Of a stretch of 32,227 nt of DNA, positions 15,042 to 22,997 are shown piece by piece (positions within the stretch are counted from its first letter, which is position 1; every line of letters starts with the position of its first letter). The notes under the pieces are model-generated. The model ran no database searches and was not told the origin of the DNA. It worked only from the letters and a program-made list of their open reading frames with translations. Source of the stretch: an uncultured Spirochaetaceae bacterium (GTDB lineage: Bacteria; Spirochaetota; Spirochaetia; Treponematales; Treponemataceae); assembly GCA_902799965.1 (NCBI GenBank), contig CADCCO010000020.1:1-32227 (forward strand). The letters are read 5' to 3'. The position numbers were made by a program, and so were the translations under genes.

Positions 15042-15857
15042 TTGCTGGATCGAGTTTTGGCGCAGGCTCCGGCCTTTTTGCTAGTCGCAGTCAGATGTTT
15101 CGCTTTGCTGATGACGCTTCCGCTTTTTGGAATGAGAAGCGTTCCGGGAGCGGCGCGCGCGGCCTTGACGATTTTTATGGCTTACAATGTCTTTGGACAA
15201 GTCGACTATTCCTCTTACGCCCCCACGCTCGCGCCCGGCCAAACGTTCACCTTGGAATTTTTGGCGCTGCTTTTGGGCGAAGGGCTCATCGGGCTTATAA
15301 CCGGCTTTTACATAACGATAATTTTTTCGGCGTTCAGCACCGCCGGCCAGTTTTTCGCGTTTCAAATGGGCTTTTCGGCGAGCGAAGTTTACGACGCGCT
15401 CAGCCAGGTCGAAAACCCCCTTATGGGCCAGTATCTAAACTTGATAGCGATGCTGATTTTCATGCAGACAGGCTTTTTCCAAACGCTTTTTTTGGGCGGC
15501 CTTGTTTCAAGCTTCAAGACGCTGAGCGCCTATTCGATTGTGGGCGACTTGGCCGGCGGCGCGATTCTTCCGCGCTTTTTCTTGCGGAGCCTCACCGAGC
15601 TTTTTGCCAACGCGCTTGTGATTTCGCTTCCGATTATCGGAACGCTTATGCTGATTACGATTTCGGTCGGAATGCTGTCTAAAGCCGCGCCGCAAATGAA
15701 CCTTTTGAGCGAAGGTTTTCCGATTATGCTTTTGACTTCGTTCTTTGTTTTGACCGCGCTCATGCCCAGCTTGATAGACGCGTTCCTGCGCTGCTTTAGC
15801 GGAGGATTCGCGCGGCTTGAGCGCTTGTTCTTGGCCTTGGGAGGAAAGCCGCTATGA
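15042..15857 (+). CDS. fliR: Flagellar export gate protein FliR
   Basis: FliR, 271 residues, is the export-gate subunit that caps the FliPQR cone. Several membrane helices are visible, with the family blocks LPLFGMRSVPGAARAAL (about 26-42), LLLGEGLIGLITGFYITIIF, AFQMGFSASEVYDAL, and PQMNLLSEGFPIMLLTSFFVL near the C-terminus. The TTG start at 15042 is supported by AGGAG six bases upstream. The stop overlaps the flhB start (ATGA), which couples the two products. Confidence 0.96.
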   Translation: MLDRVLAQAPAFLLVAVRCFALLMTLPLFGMRSVPGAARAALTIFMAYNVFGQVDYSSYAPTLAPGQTFTLEFLALLLGEGLIGLITGFYITIIFSAFSTAGQFFAFQMGFSASEVYDALSQVENPLMGQYLNLIAMLIFMQTGFFQTLFLGGLVSSFKTLSAYSIVGDLAGGAILPRFFLRSLTELFANALVISLPIIGTLMLITISVGMLSKAAPQMNLLSEGFPIMLLTSFFVLTALMPSLIDAFLRCFSGGFARLERLFLALGGKPL

Positions 15858-16972
15858 GTTTTGAAGACATCGACTTGCAGTGGTTCGCCGCCGAAGACGA
15901 GGGAAGAACCGAAGAGCCTTCGGACCTGAAACTTGAAAAGGCGCGCAAAGAAGGCCGCGTGGCCAAAAGCCAGGACGCGAACGGCGCCTTTGTGTTTTTC
16001 TTTGCGGTCATTTCGCTCTTGATGCTGGGAAAGTGGCTCTTGGGAAATTTTCAGGAAATCTTGGTTTTCTTTTTTTCAAGGTGCGCTGAAGGCAACGCAA
16101 TGACTGGAACGAGCGCCGCAGTCTTCTTCAATTACTTTTTAAAGATGGTGCTGCCGATTTCTTTTGTGTCGCTCGCGGCGGGTGTGGCCGGAAACATAAT
16201 TCAAAACAAGGGCTGGATGTTCAGCCTAAAGCCAATAACGCCGAACTTTTCAAAAATTCTTCCGCACGTCGGAGAATATCTAAAGAAGACCGCCTTTTCA
16301 AAGCAGGGCGCCTTTAATGTATTTAAGTCGCTCGCGAAAATCGCGGTGATTGTTTTTGCCGCCTTCTTAATCATAAGAGGCAATATGGGCGATCTTTTGT
16401 TCATCGTCCACGCCAACGGAAACATCTTGGGCGCCTTTGGCAAAATCGCGTCGATTGCCTTTGAGCTTTTGCTTTTCGCCGCGATTTTTTTCTTGGTCAT
16501 TTCCATTCCCGACTACGTTGTCCAAAAGAAGGAATTCATTGAAGGCTTGAAAATGACCAAGCAGGAAGTCAAGGAAGAATTCAAGGAAATGGAAGGCGAC
16601 CCGGAAGTCAAGAACAGAATAAAGCAGGCGCAGCGCCAATTGCTTGCATCCAACATTCCGCGCGCCGTTGCCGAAAGCGACGTGGTCGTCACAAACCCGA
16701 CGCACTTCGCGGTGGCGCTTAAATACGACGCAAGCGAGACGGACGCGCCTATGGTCAACGCAAAGGGCGAAGACTTTATGGCGCAGCGCATTAAGGAAAT
16801 AGCGCGCGAGAACGACGTTCCGATAGTGGAAAACCGGTCCTTGGCCAGAGGCCTCTATGCACAAGTTGAACTTGGCGCTATAATACCAAGCGAGTATCTT
16901 AGCGTTGTGGCTGTTTTGTACAGCCGCTTGGGAAGCGTTAAGAAAAGATGGAAGCAAGGCGCGACCGCTTGA
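15854..16972 (+). CDS. flhB: Flagellar export switch protein FlhB
   Basis: FlhB, 372 residues, switches the export apparatus from hook to filament substrates. The cytoplasmic lead RTEEPSDLKLEKARKEGRVA (18-37) is typical, followed by four membrane segments up to about residue 222. The C-terminal domain holds the self-cleavage motif NPTH (281-284), with FAVALKYD after it, and later IVENRSLARGLY. Cleavage between Asn and Pro is expected to occur. Length is normal. Confidence 0.97.
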   Translation: MSFEDIDLQWFAAEDEGRTEEPSDLKLEKARKEGRVAKSQDANGAFVFFFAVISLLMLGKWLLGNFQEILVFFFSRCAEGNAMTGTSAAVFFNYFLKMVLPISFVSLAAGVAGNIIQNKGWMFSLKPITPNFSKILPHVGEYLKKTAFSKQGAFNVFKSLAKIAVIVFAAFLIIRGNMGDLLFIVHANGNILGAFGKIASIAFELLLFAAIFFLVISIPDYVVQKKEFIEGLKMTKQEVKEEFKEMEGDPEVKNRIKQAQRQLLASNIPRAVAESDVVVTNPTHFAVALKYDASETDAPMVNAKGEDFMAQRIKEIARENDVPIVENRSLARGLYAQVELGAIIPSEYLSVVAVLYSRLGSVKKRWKQGATA

Positions 16973-16980
16973 CGGCGCGC

Positions 16981-17007
16981 TGTCATGCTGAACTTGTTTC
17001 AGCATCT
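16981..17007. repeat. Interspersed palindromic repeat (MLKQVQHD/HAELVSAS type)
   Basis: ATGCTGAA (16985-16992) and TTCAGCAT (16998-17005) form a perfect 8-bp stem with a five-base loop, flanked by TGTC and CT. I recognise this as a widespread bacterial interspersed repeat. Its translations, HAELVSAS on one strand and MLKQVQHD on the other, recur in mis-called proteins. Here it fills most of the 61-base gap between flhB and flhA. Confidence 0.85.
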
Positions 17008-17033
17008 AATATAAAAAGCCTGGGTGGGGACTT

Positions 17034-19157
17034 ATGGCGGAAGAAAGACAAAATAATTTTCTCCTGTTTTTGCAAAAGAACTTGGTTGCGGTCGCGGCCA
17101 TTCTTGTCTTCCTCATGTTGGTCATTCCGCTTCCGACGGTTTTGCTTGACGTTTTCATGGCGATGAACTTGGCGATTTCCGTCTTGCTCTTGCTTACCGT
17201 AATTTCAACGCCCAAGCCGTCGCGCCTTACGACTTTTCCGCAAATAATTTTGCTCGTCACGCTTTTTGGCTTGGGCATAAATGTTTCTTCAACAAGATTG
17301 ATTTTGACTCAGGGCGCCGCCTTTGACGGAAGAATGGTGCGCGCCTTTTCTTCGTTCGTTGTCGGAAGCTCCAAGGGCGCGGACGGCCTTGTGGTCGGAA
17401 TGGTAATCTTCGTCATTTTGATTGTCATTCAAACAATCGTAATCGCAAAGGGCGCCACCCGTGTAAGCGAAGTAGCCGCCCGCTTTGCCTTGGACTCGAT
17501 GCCGCAAAAAAACTTCGCCGTAGACCAAGAGTTAAACTCAGGCGCGATTACCGAAGAAGAGGCTCGCCAAAAAAGAGCGGACATCCGCAATGAAAGCGAC
17601 TTTTATTCCGCCATGGACGGTTCCTCAAAATTCGTTAGCGGAAACGTCACGGCCGGCATTTTCATCACCGTTGTCAACTTGGTTGCCGGCTTAATTACCG
17701 GAATGATTTTGCGCCACGAGCAATTTTCGGTCGCCATTGAAACTTACTCGCGTCTAACGATTGGCGACGGCTTGCTCAGCCAGCTTCCTTCGCTTTTGCT
17801 TTCGTTCTCAACCGGCATGTTGGTCACCGCCAGCAATTCCGACGAGCAATTGAGCGACGACCTAAAAAAGCAGTTCACAAGCTCCGGCGTTACATACATG
17901 ATAGCCGGCGCCGCGATGGCCTTGCTTGGAATTTTGCCCGGCATGCCTTGGTACGTTTTGATTCCCCTTGGCGCGGTCAGCGTTTACGCCGGCTTTAGAA
18001 TGCAGCGCGCGCAAGCCGCCCAAGAGCTTGCCAAAAAGCAGGCTGAGGCCGCCGCCGCCGGCAAGACGCAAACAGGCCAAAATCCTTCAGACGTTTCGCC
18101 GGTCGTGCCGCTTGACCCGCTCTTGCTTGAAATAGGCTACGCCTTGATTCCCCTTGTTGACAACGAGAAGGGCGCCAAGCTTTTGGAGCGCGTCACAAGA
18201 ATAAGGCGGGAGGCCGCGCTTGACTTGGGCCTTGTCGTTCCAAGCATTAGAATCGTTGACAACATGACGCTTGATCCAAGCGAATACACGTTCAAAATTC
18301 GCGGAATCGAAGCGGGCCGCTCAAAGCTCAAGATGGGCTACTATATGGCCATCAATACCGGCGACATTCGCGAAGAGGTAAAAGGCGAGGCCACAAGCGA
18401 CCCGGCCTTTGGAATGCCAGCGATTTGGATTCCCGAAGACAAGCGCGCCGAAGTCGAAAGCGCGGGCTACGCGGTCGTTGACCCGCCAACGGTAATCGCC
18501 ACCCACTTGACCGAAATCATAAGAAGCCACGCCGCCGAAATCCTTGGCCGCAAGGAAGTCAAGCAAATCATCGACAAGCTCAAAGAGACCGACCAAGTTG
18601 TCGTGGACGAAGTCATGGAAACGGCCAAGTTCACTTACGGCCAAATAGAAAAGGTTTTGCAAAACCTCTTGCGGGAGCAAGTTTCAATACGAAACATCGT
18701 TCTTATTTTGGAAACGCTCGCCAACTACGGCCCGTCCACAGGCTCTTGGATTTTGACCGAAAAAGTCCGCGAGGCGCTTGGAAAGCAAATATGCCTTCAG
18801 TACGCCGACGAAAGCCGCAAGCTTAGCGTGATGAATTTAGGCCAGGACTACGCGGAGCTTTTGTTGAGCCACCAAGTTCCCGCGCCGGACGGCTCGCGCC
18901 CTTACGCAGCGCTTGATCCGGTTGACGGCCGAAAGTGGATTTCGGACATAAGCGCGGCTTTCGCGGCCATGCAAGAGCGGGGCTTGATTCCGATTGTGCT
19001 ATGCCCGGCTGAAGTCCGCGGCTTGGTCAAGGCTTCCACCGAGCGGGAAATGCCCGGTCTTGTGGCGCTTTCAATAAGCGAAGTCATCGCCGCGGAAAAC
19101 AGCGTTCATCTTGAAGTTCTTGGAGAAATAAAACAAAAAGTTGAGGGGGTTGCTTGA
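17034..19157 (+). CDS. flhA: Flagellar export protein FlhA
   Basis: FlhA, 707 residues, is the large export-gate subunit that docks chaperone-substrate complexes and takes part in proton-driven export. The N-terminal half has about eight membrane helices, including VLLDVFMAMNLAISVLLLLT and FPQIILLVTLFGLGINVSST. It also has the conserved cytoplasmic FHIPEP-family loop with SMPQKNFAVDQELNSG and YSAMDGSSKFVSGN. From about residue 360 the nonameric-ring domain begins (DPLLLEIGYALIPLVD), which contains LDPSEYTFKIRG and GPSTGSWILTEKVREAL. Length is normal. ATG 17034 has a GGTGGGG site. The stop overlaps flhF as TGATG. Confidence 0.97.
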   Translation: MAEERQNNFLLFLQKNLVAVAAILVFLMLVIPLPTVLLDVFMAMNLAISVLLLLTVISTPKPSRLTTFPQIILLVTLFGLGINVSSTRLILTQGAAFDGRMVRAFSSFVVGSSKGADGLVVGMVIFVILIVIQTIVIAKGATRVSEVAARFALDSMPQKNFAVDQELNSGAITEEEARQKRADIRNESDFYSAMDGSSKFVSGNVTAGIFITVVNLVAGLITGMILRHEQFSVAIETYSRLTIGDGLLSQLPSLLLSFSTGMLVTASNSDEQLSDDLKKQFTSSGVTYMIAGAAMALLGILPGMPWYVLIPLGAVSVYAGFRMQRAQAAQELAKKQAEAAAAGKTQTGQNPSDVSPVVPLDPLLLEIGYALIPLVDNEKGAKLLERVTRIRREAALDLGLVVPSIRIVDNMTLDPSEYTFKIRGIEAGRSKLKMGYYMAINTGDIREEVKGEATSDPAFGMPAIWIPEDKRAEVESAGYAVVDPPTVIATHLTEIIRSHAAEILGRKEVKQIIDKLKETDQVVVDEVMETAKFTYGQIEKVLQNLLREQVSIRNIVLILETLANYGPSTGSWILTEKVREALGKQICLQYADESRKLSVMNLGQDYAELLLSHQVPAPDGSRPYAALDPVDGRKWISDISAAFAAMQERGLIPIVLCPAEVRGLVKASTEREMPGLVALSISEVIAAENSVHLEVLGEIKQKVEGVA

Positions 19158-20386
19158 TGCTTGCGGAACGCCAAGGCGACGAAATTTTGACTTTGACGGC
19201 GGACACGATGGACGACTGCCGCGAAGAGCTTAAAAGAATGTACGGAAGCGCCTACGAGATCGTTGACAGAAAAAACTCTTTGAAAAAATCCGGCTTGTTT
19301 GGCCTTTCAAAAAAGCCCGTCACAAAAGTTTGGTATGTCGTCAACCGGCGCGCGGAAAAAGCCGCGTTGGCCGCCAGCGACGAAGAAAGCCAGCGCTTGA
19401 TAAAAGAAGAAATCATAAGGCGGACTACGGGCGGAAAAAGCCCCTCCGACATTCAAATCAGCGAAATAAACGCCAAGATTGACGAGCTGGCTCAGGCCGT
19501 CCAAAAGCTTCCGCGCGCCTCAAGCGAAGAAAAAATCGAGTCCATCGCGCGCATGGAAGAATTGCTGGAAGACAACGAGTTTACAAAAGAGTTCATCTCG
19601 AACATAAGCTCGCGGCTGAAAAAAGAATTCTCGATTGACGACTTGAACGACTTTTCAAAAGTCGAGCGGCAGGTCGTTGACTGGATAGGCGAGTCGATTG
19701 AAGTCGCGCGGCCAAAGCATCAAAGGTTTCCCCGCGTAATCGTAATCGTCGGCCCCACCGGCGTTGGAAAGACAACCACAATCGGAAAGCTTGCCGCGCA
19801 AAACGTGATGAGGCGCAAGAAAAATCCTGACCAGCCGCCGATTCCGATAACGCTGATAACGATAGACAGGACAAGAATCGGCGCGGAGGACCAGCTTAAG
19901 ACTTTGGGCGAAGTCATGGACTTGCGCGTCCAAAAGGCCGAGAACGCCGAAGACCTAAAGACGATTTTTGATTCGGTAAAAGCCGACAACGGCATCATTT
20001 ACATAGACACGTCGGGCTACAGCCCCAACGATTCTGAGAACATCGCCAAGCTTAAGAGCGCGCTTAACGTTGACGGCTTGCGGCCCGAAATATACCTTGC
20101 GGTTTCCGCCGACAAAAAGGCCAAGGACTTGCGCAACATAATGCAAAACTACGAGCCCTTCGGATATTCGTCCGTGATTGTGACCAAGTGCGACGAAACG
20201 ACCGCCTTGGGGAACGTCATCAGCGTTTTGAACGAAAAGCGAAAGGCGGTCTGCTATTGGACCGACGGACAAGTCATTTCGCGCAACATTCAAAAGGCGG
20301 GCGTCGTCGACTTTTTAATCCGCCTTTCCGGCTTTACGATTGACAGAATTCATATCGAAGAAAAATTTGGAGATGGAGAAAACTAA
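19157..20386 (+). CDS. flhF: Flagellar SRP-like GTPase FlhF
   Basis: FlhF, 409 residues, is an SRP-family GTPase that controls where flagella are built; in spirochaetes these are near the cell poles. The N-terminal basic/linker region (1-150) is followed by the helical N domain and the GTPase domain. The P-loop is [18 protein letters not shown] (199-216), [16 protein letters not shown] (235-250) is the G2 insertion, and TKCDE lies at the guanine-specificity position. The G3 motif reads DTSGYSPND where SRP GTPases usually have DTAGR. ATG 19157 is chosen over TTG 19154 because a GAGGGGG site is seven bases upstream. It is paired with flhG just downstream, as usual. Confidence 0.95.
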   Translation: MLAERQGDEILTLTADTMDDCREELKRMYGSAYEIVDRKNSLKKSGLFGLSKKPVTKVWYVVNRRAEKAALAASDEESQRLIKEEIIRRTTGGKSPSDIQISEINAKIDELAQAVQKLPRASSEEKIESIARMEELLEDNEFTKEFISNISSRLKKEFSIDDLNDFSKVERQVVDWIGESIEVARPKHQRFPRVIVIVGPTGVGKTTTIGKLAAQNVMRRKKNPDQPPIPITLITIDRTRIGAEDQLKTLGEVMDLRVQKAENAEDLKTIFDSVKADNGIIYIDTSGYSPNDSENIAKLKSALNVDGLRPEIYLAVSADKKAKDLRNIMQNYEPFGYSSVIVTKCDETTALGNVISVLNEKRKAVCYWTDGQVISRNIQKAGVVDFLIRLSGFTIDRIHIEEKFGDGEN

Positions 20387-20387
20387 T

Positions 20388-21263
20388 ATGGAAGACCAAA
20401 TCAGCGAACTTAGAGAAATCATGAGAGGCGGCGCCGAGCCGGCCAAAGCGCGCGACAACCACAAGACAAGAATAATCGCCATAACAAGCGGAAAGGGCGG
20501 CGTCGGCAAGTCCAACCTAGCCGTCAATATGGCCATCGCCTACGCCCAGTTGGGAAAAAAAGTCATCTTGATTGACGGCGACCTTGGCATGGCCAACGTG
20601 AACGTTTTGCTGAATGTCGTTCCAAAATACAACTTGCTTCAAGTAATCAACAAGCAAAGGACGATGCAGGAAATAATCCTTGATTCCGAATACGGAATAA
20701 AATTCATCGCGGGAGCGAACGGCTTTTCAAAAATCGCCAACCTTAGCAAAAGCGAATTGGAATACTTTGCCACCCAATTTTCGTCGCTGGCCAACGCCGA
20801 CATAATCATCATAGACACGGGCGCGGGAATTTCCAACAACGTGCTTTCCTTTGTCGCGGCGAGCGACGAAGTCTACGTTGTCACCACGCCGGAGCCGACG
20901 GCGATCACCGACGCTTACGGCATGATTAAAATCATCACGACCGAAATCGAAGACCGCGAAATCAACATTCAGCTTTTAGTCAACCGCGTCCATTCAGCCG
21001 ACGAAGGAAAGCGAATCGCCGACCGCATCATCAGCATCGTTGGCCAGTTCCTCAACTACAAGGTCAACTACGTGGGCTTTGTCTACGAGGACGCGACCGT
21101 GCAAAATTCGGTCATTAGGCAAAAGCCCTTCATCGTGGTGGCGCCGCAATCCAAGCCGGCCATGTGCGTAAAGCACATTGTGGGCAGAATCGAAAAGACG
21201 GAGGCGCCCGACAACGAAGGCGTGTCGAATTTCCTGAAGAAATTTTTGGGATTTAAAAAATAA
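20388..21263 (+). CDS. flhG: MinD-like ATPase FlhG (FleN/YlxH)
   Basis: FlhG, 291 residues, is a MinD/ParA-type ATPase that limits flagellar number and stimulates FlhF. The deviant Walker A is SGKGGVGKS (34-42), and [12 protein letters not shown] (63-74) and IIIDTGAGI are the other nucleotide-binding motifs. The first residues, MEDQISELR, match the DQxxxLR activator helix that FlhG uses to trigger FlhF GTP hydrolysis. That supports ATG 20388, which has GGAGAA seven bases upstream, over an ATG at 20373. The C-terminal [12 protein letters not shown] is a basic amphipathic membrane-binding tail, as in MinD. Confidence 0.96.
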   Translation: MEDQISELREIMRGGAEPAKARDNHKTRIIAITSGKGGVGKSNLAVNMAIAYAQLGKKVILIDGDLGMANVNVLLNVVPKYNLLQVINKQRTMQEIILDSEYGIKFIAGANGFSKIANLSKSELEYFATQFSSLANADIIIIDTGAGISNNVLSFVAASDEVYVVTTPEPTAITDAYGMIKIITTEIEDREINIQLLVNRVHSADEGKRIADRIISIVGQFLNYKVNYVGFVYEDATVQNSVIRQKPFIVVAPQSKPAMCVKHIVGRIEKTEAPDNEGVSNFLKKFLGFKK

Positions 21264-21294
21264 CATTTTAGTAGCATTTTTTTGAAATATGCGC

Positions 21295-21300
21295 TATAAT
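21295..21300 (+). promoter_or_regulatory. Probable -10 element upstream of the fliA gene group
   Basis: A perfect TATAAT (21295-21300) lies in an AT-rich gap after flhG. The start point would be near 21307 and the next ATG is 21329 with a GGGGA site. The -35 at 17-bp spacing (TAGCAT) is poor, so this may be a weak or activated promoter. Confidence 0.45.
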
Positions 21301-21328
21301 TAGATGAATTTTTATATGGGGAAAACGA

Positions 21329-22189
21329 ATGGTAAAAATTAAGCCGATAATTTTTAGCGCTTCAGCGGCGTTCGTTTTTTCCTTTTTTACGGCTCTTTTC
21401 GCAAAGTCGGGTTTGCCGATTTCGCTTTTAAAGGCCGTGATATTCGCCGTCGTTTTTGGCGGTTTGGCCGCGGGCGTGCAGTTGGCTTACGGAATTTTTT
21501 TGTCGGACGCAGGCTCTTCCGCCGCTGAAACACAGGAAGAGCAAAAGCCCGTCGGCGGAAAGGTTGACCTTGTCGTAAGCGAAGAGGACTTGCCCGACGA
21601 CAAGGAAGCCCCTGCGTTCTTTGTGGACGGAAGGCGGGTAGTGACCGACGAGGACGTGGCTTACAGGCCTTCCGTTCAGCAAGAGGCGCAAGCCCCAGGC
21701 GGCCAGCAAGCCCCGGCGGCGGACGGCGCGATTTCGGCGGCCGAGCAAAACCAGGCGCTTGAAGCCGCGGAAAGCGTTCGCGCGCAAAAGGCGGCGGAAA
21801 ACATAGAAAAAAAAGCTTCGGAAATTTCCGAAGCGCGCGCGGAAGAAAAAGCTTCCGCCGCGCCGGAAGCAAAGCCTTCGTTCGCGCCGATAAACTTGGC
21901 GGCCTCGTCCGCTTCGGCGGCCGCCGCGCCAGCCGCTCCTTCGCCTGCGGCTTCTTCGGGAGACTCCGAATTGGACGAGCTGCCCGACATAAGCGGCTTT
22001 GGAGGAATCGGCGGCGCTTCCGCTTCCTCCTCCGAGCAGGAAGACGTGATTGAAGACAGCGAGTTCGCCCAGGACGGATCGGTCAAGATTCACCGGCAGA
22101 CGGAGCTTGCGGACGGAAAGGTTGTGGACGTAAAAGACGCTCCCGTCATGGCGGAAGCGATTAGAACGATATTGAAGAAAGAAGAATAA
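21329..22189 (+). CDS. Uncharacterised two-helix membrane protein upstream of fliA
   Basis: A 286-residue protein of no family I recognise. The N-terminus has two membrane segments (about 7-26 and 32-55). The rest is acidic, low-complexity Ala/Ser/Glu/Pro-rich sequence with a helical, coiled-coil-prone part (about 135-180), then a defined C-terminal tail (about 245-286: VKIHRQTELADGKVVDVKD followed by APVMAEAIRTILKKEE). The well-formed ends and the variable middle suggest a membrane anchor joined to a C-terminal interaction motif by a flexible tether. The topology rules would place the tail in the cytoplasm. Its position between flhG and fliA, with its own -10 element, points to a motility role. 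That is inference. Confidence 0.85.
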   Translation: MVKIKPIIFSASAAFVFSFFTALFAKSGLPISLLKAVIFAVVFGGLAAGVQLAYGIFLSDAGSSAAETQEEQKPVGGKVDLVVSEEDLPDDKEAPAFFVDGRRVVTDEDVAYRPSVQQEAQAPGGQQAPAADGAISAAEQNQALEAAESVRAQKAAENIEKKASEISEARAEEKASAAPEAKPSFAPINLAASSASAAAAPAAPSPAASSGDSELDELPDISGFGGIGGASASSSEQEDVIEDSEFAQDGSVKIHRQTELADGKVVDVKDAPVMAEAIRTILKKEE

Positions 22190-22206
22190 AAGCTTAGGGT
22201 GGAGTT

Positions 22207-22995
22207 ATGGGAACAGCTCTTGTTGAAGAAAAGACAGAAGACGAACTCTGGAAGGAATACAGGAAGACCAAGTCTCCTGACTTGCGGGACAAACTGATTC
22301 GCCAGTACATGCCGCTTGTAAAATACGTGGCGGGCAAGGTTGGCGTTGGAATGCCTTCAAGCGTTGAATTTGACGACTTGGTGGGCTTTGGCCAGTTCGG
22401 CCTTTTGGACGCGATAGAAAAATTCGATCCGGAAAAGAACGTAAAATTCAAGACTTACGCCGTGACAAGAATTCGCGGCGCCATTTTTGACGAGTTGCGC
22501 CAGCTTGACTGGGTTCCCCGCAGCGTCCGCCAAAAGTCGCGCGAAATCGAAGACACAATCGGCGACTTGGAAGCCCGCCTTGGCCGCACCGCCAGCGACG
22601 CGGAAATCGCGGGAAAGCTTGGCGTAAGCGAAGAAGAATACCAGCAGACGGTGATGAAGCTTTCGGGCACCAGCGTCCTTTCTTTAAACGACGTTTGGTA
22701 CAGCGGAAACGACAACGACCACATGTCAATCGGCGACAGCATAGAGTCGCCCTCAAGCCTCAACCCCGACGTGATTGTGGAACGCGAGGAAATCCGCAAA
22801 ATCATAATTCAGGCTATTAACGAGCTTCCCGAAAAAGAAAAGATGGTCATCGTCTTGTACTACCACGAAGACTTGACCTTTAAGGAAATCGGCCAGGTTT
22901 TGGAAGTCAGCGAGTCGCGCATAAGCCAGCTTCACACAAAGGCAAACTTGCGCCTTAGGGCCAAGCTTACCAACTTGCGAAAGGGAATCATGTAA
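22207..22995 (+). CDS. fliA: Flagellar sigma factor FliA (sigma-28/WhiG family)
   Basis: FliA, 262 residues, directs RNA polymerase to late flagellar and chemotaxis genes. Region 2 is clear: [19 protein letters not shown] (33-51), [20 protein letters not shown] (55-74), then [20 protein letters not shown] (81-100) and [11 protein letters not shown]. Region 3 includes [20 protein letters not shown]. Region 4 has [20 protein letters not shown] and a helix-turn-helix ending in [21 protein letters not shown] site precedes ATG 22207. No convincing sigma-28 promoter was found in this window, so its targets appear to be elsewhere. Confidence 0.96.
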   Translation: MGTALVEEKTEDELWKEYRKTKSPDLRDKLIRQYMPLVKYVAGKVGVGMPSSVEFDDLVGFGQFGLLDAIEKFDPEKNVKFKTYAVTRIRGAIFDELRQLDWVPRSVRQKSREIEDTIGDLEARLGRTASDAEIAGKLGVSEEEYQQTVMKLSGTSVLSLNDVWYSGNDNDHMSIGDSIESPSSLNPDVIVEREEIRKIIIQAINELPEKEKMVIVLYYHEDLTFKEIGQVLEVSESRISQLHTKANLRLRAKLTNLRKGIM

Positions 22996-22997
22996 CA

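Noticed and set aside
20340..20387. Earlier starts for flhG (TTG 20340, ATG 20373)
   Set aside because: They overlap flhF and lack the well-spaced GGAGAA site; ATG 20388 places the activator motif at the N-terminus.
21343..21350. GCCGATAA, a perfect sigma-28-type -10 box
   Set aside because: It lies inside the start of the unknown membrane protein gene and encodes Lys-Pro-Ile; no TAAA-like -35 is found 14-16 bases upstream. The same octamer occurs inside coding sequence at 12947-12954 and 21886-21893, also without a -35.
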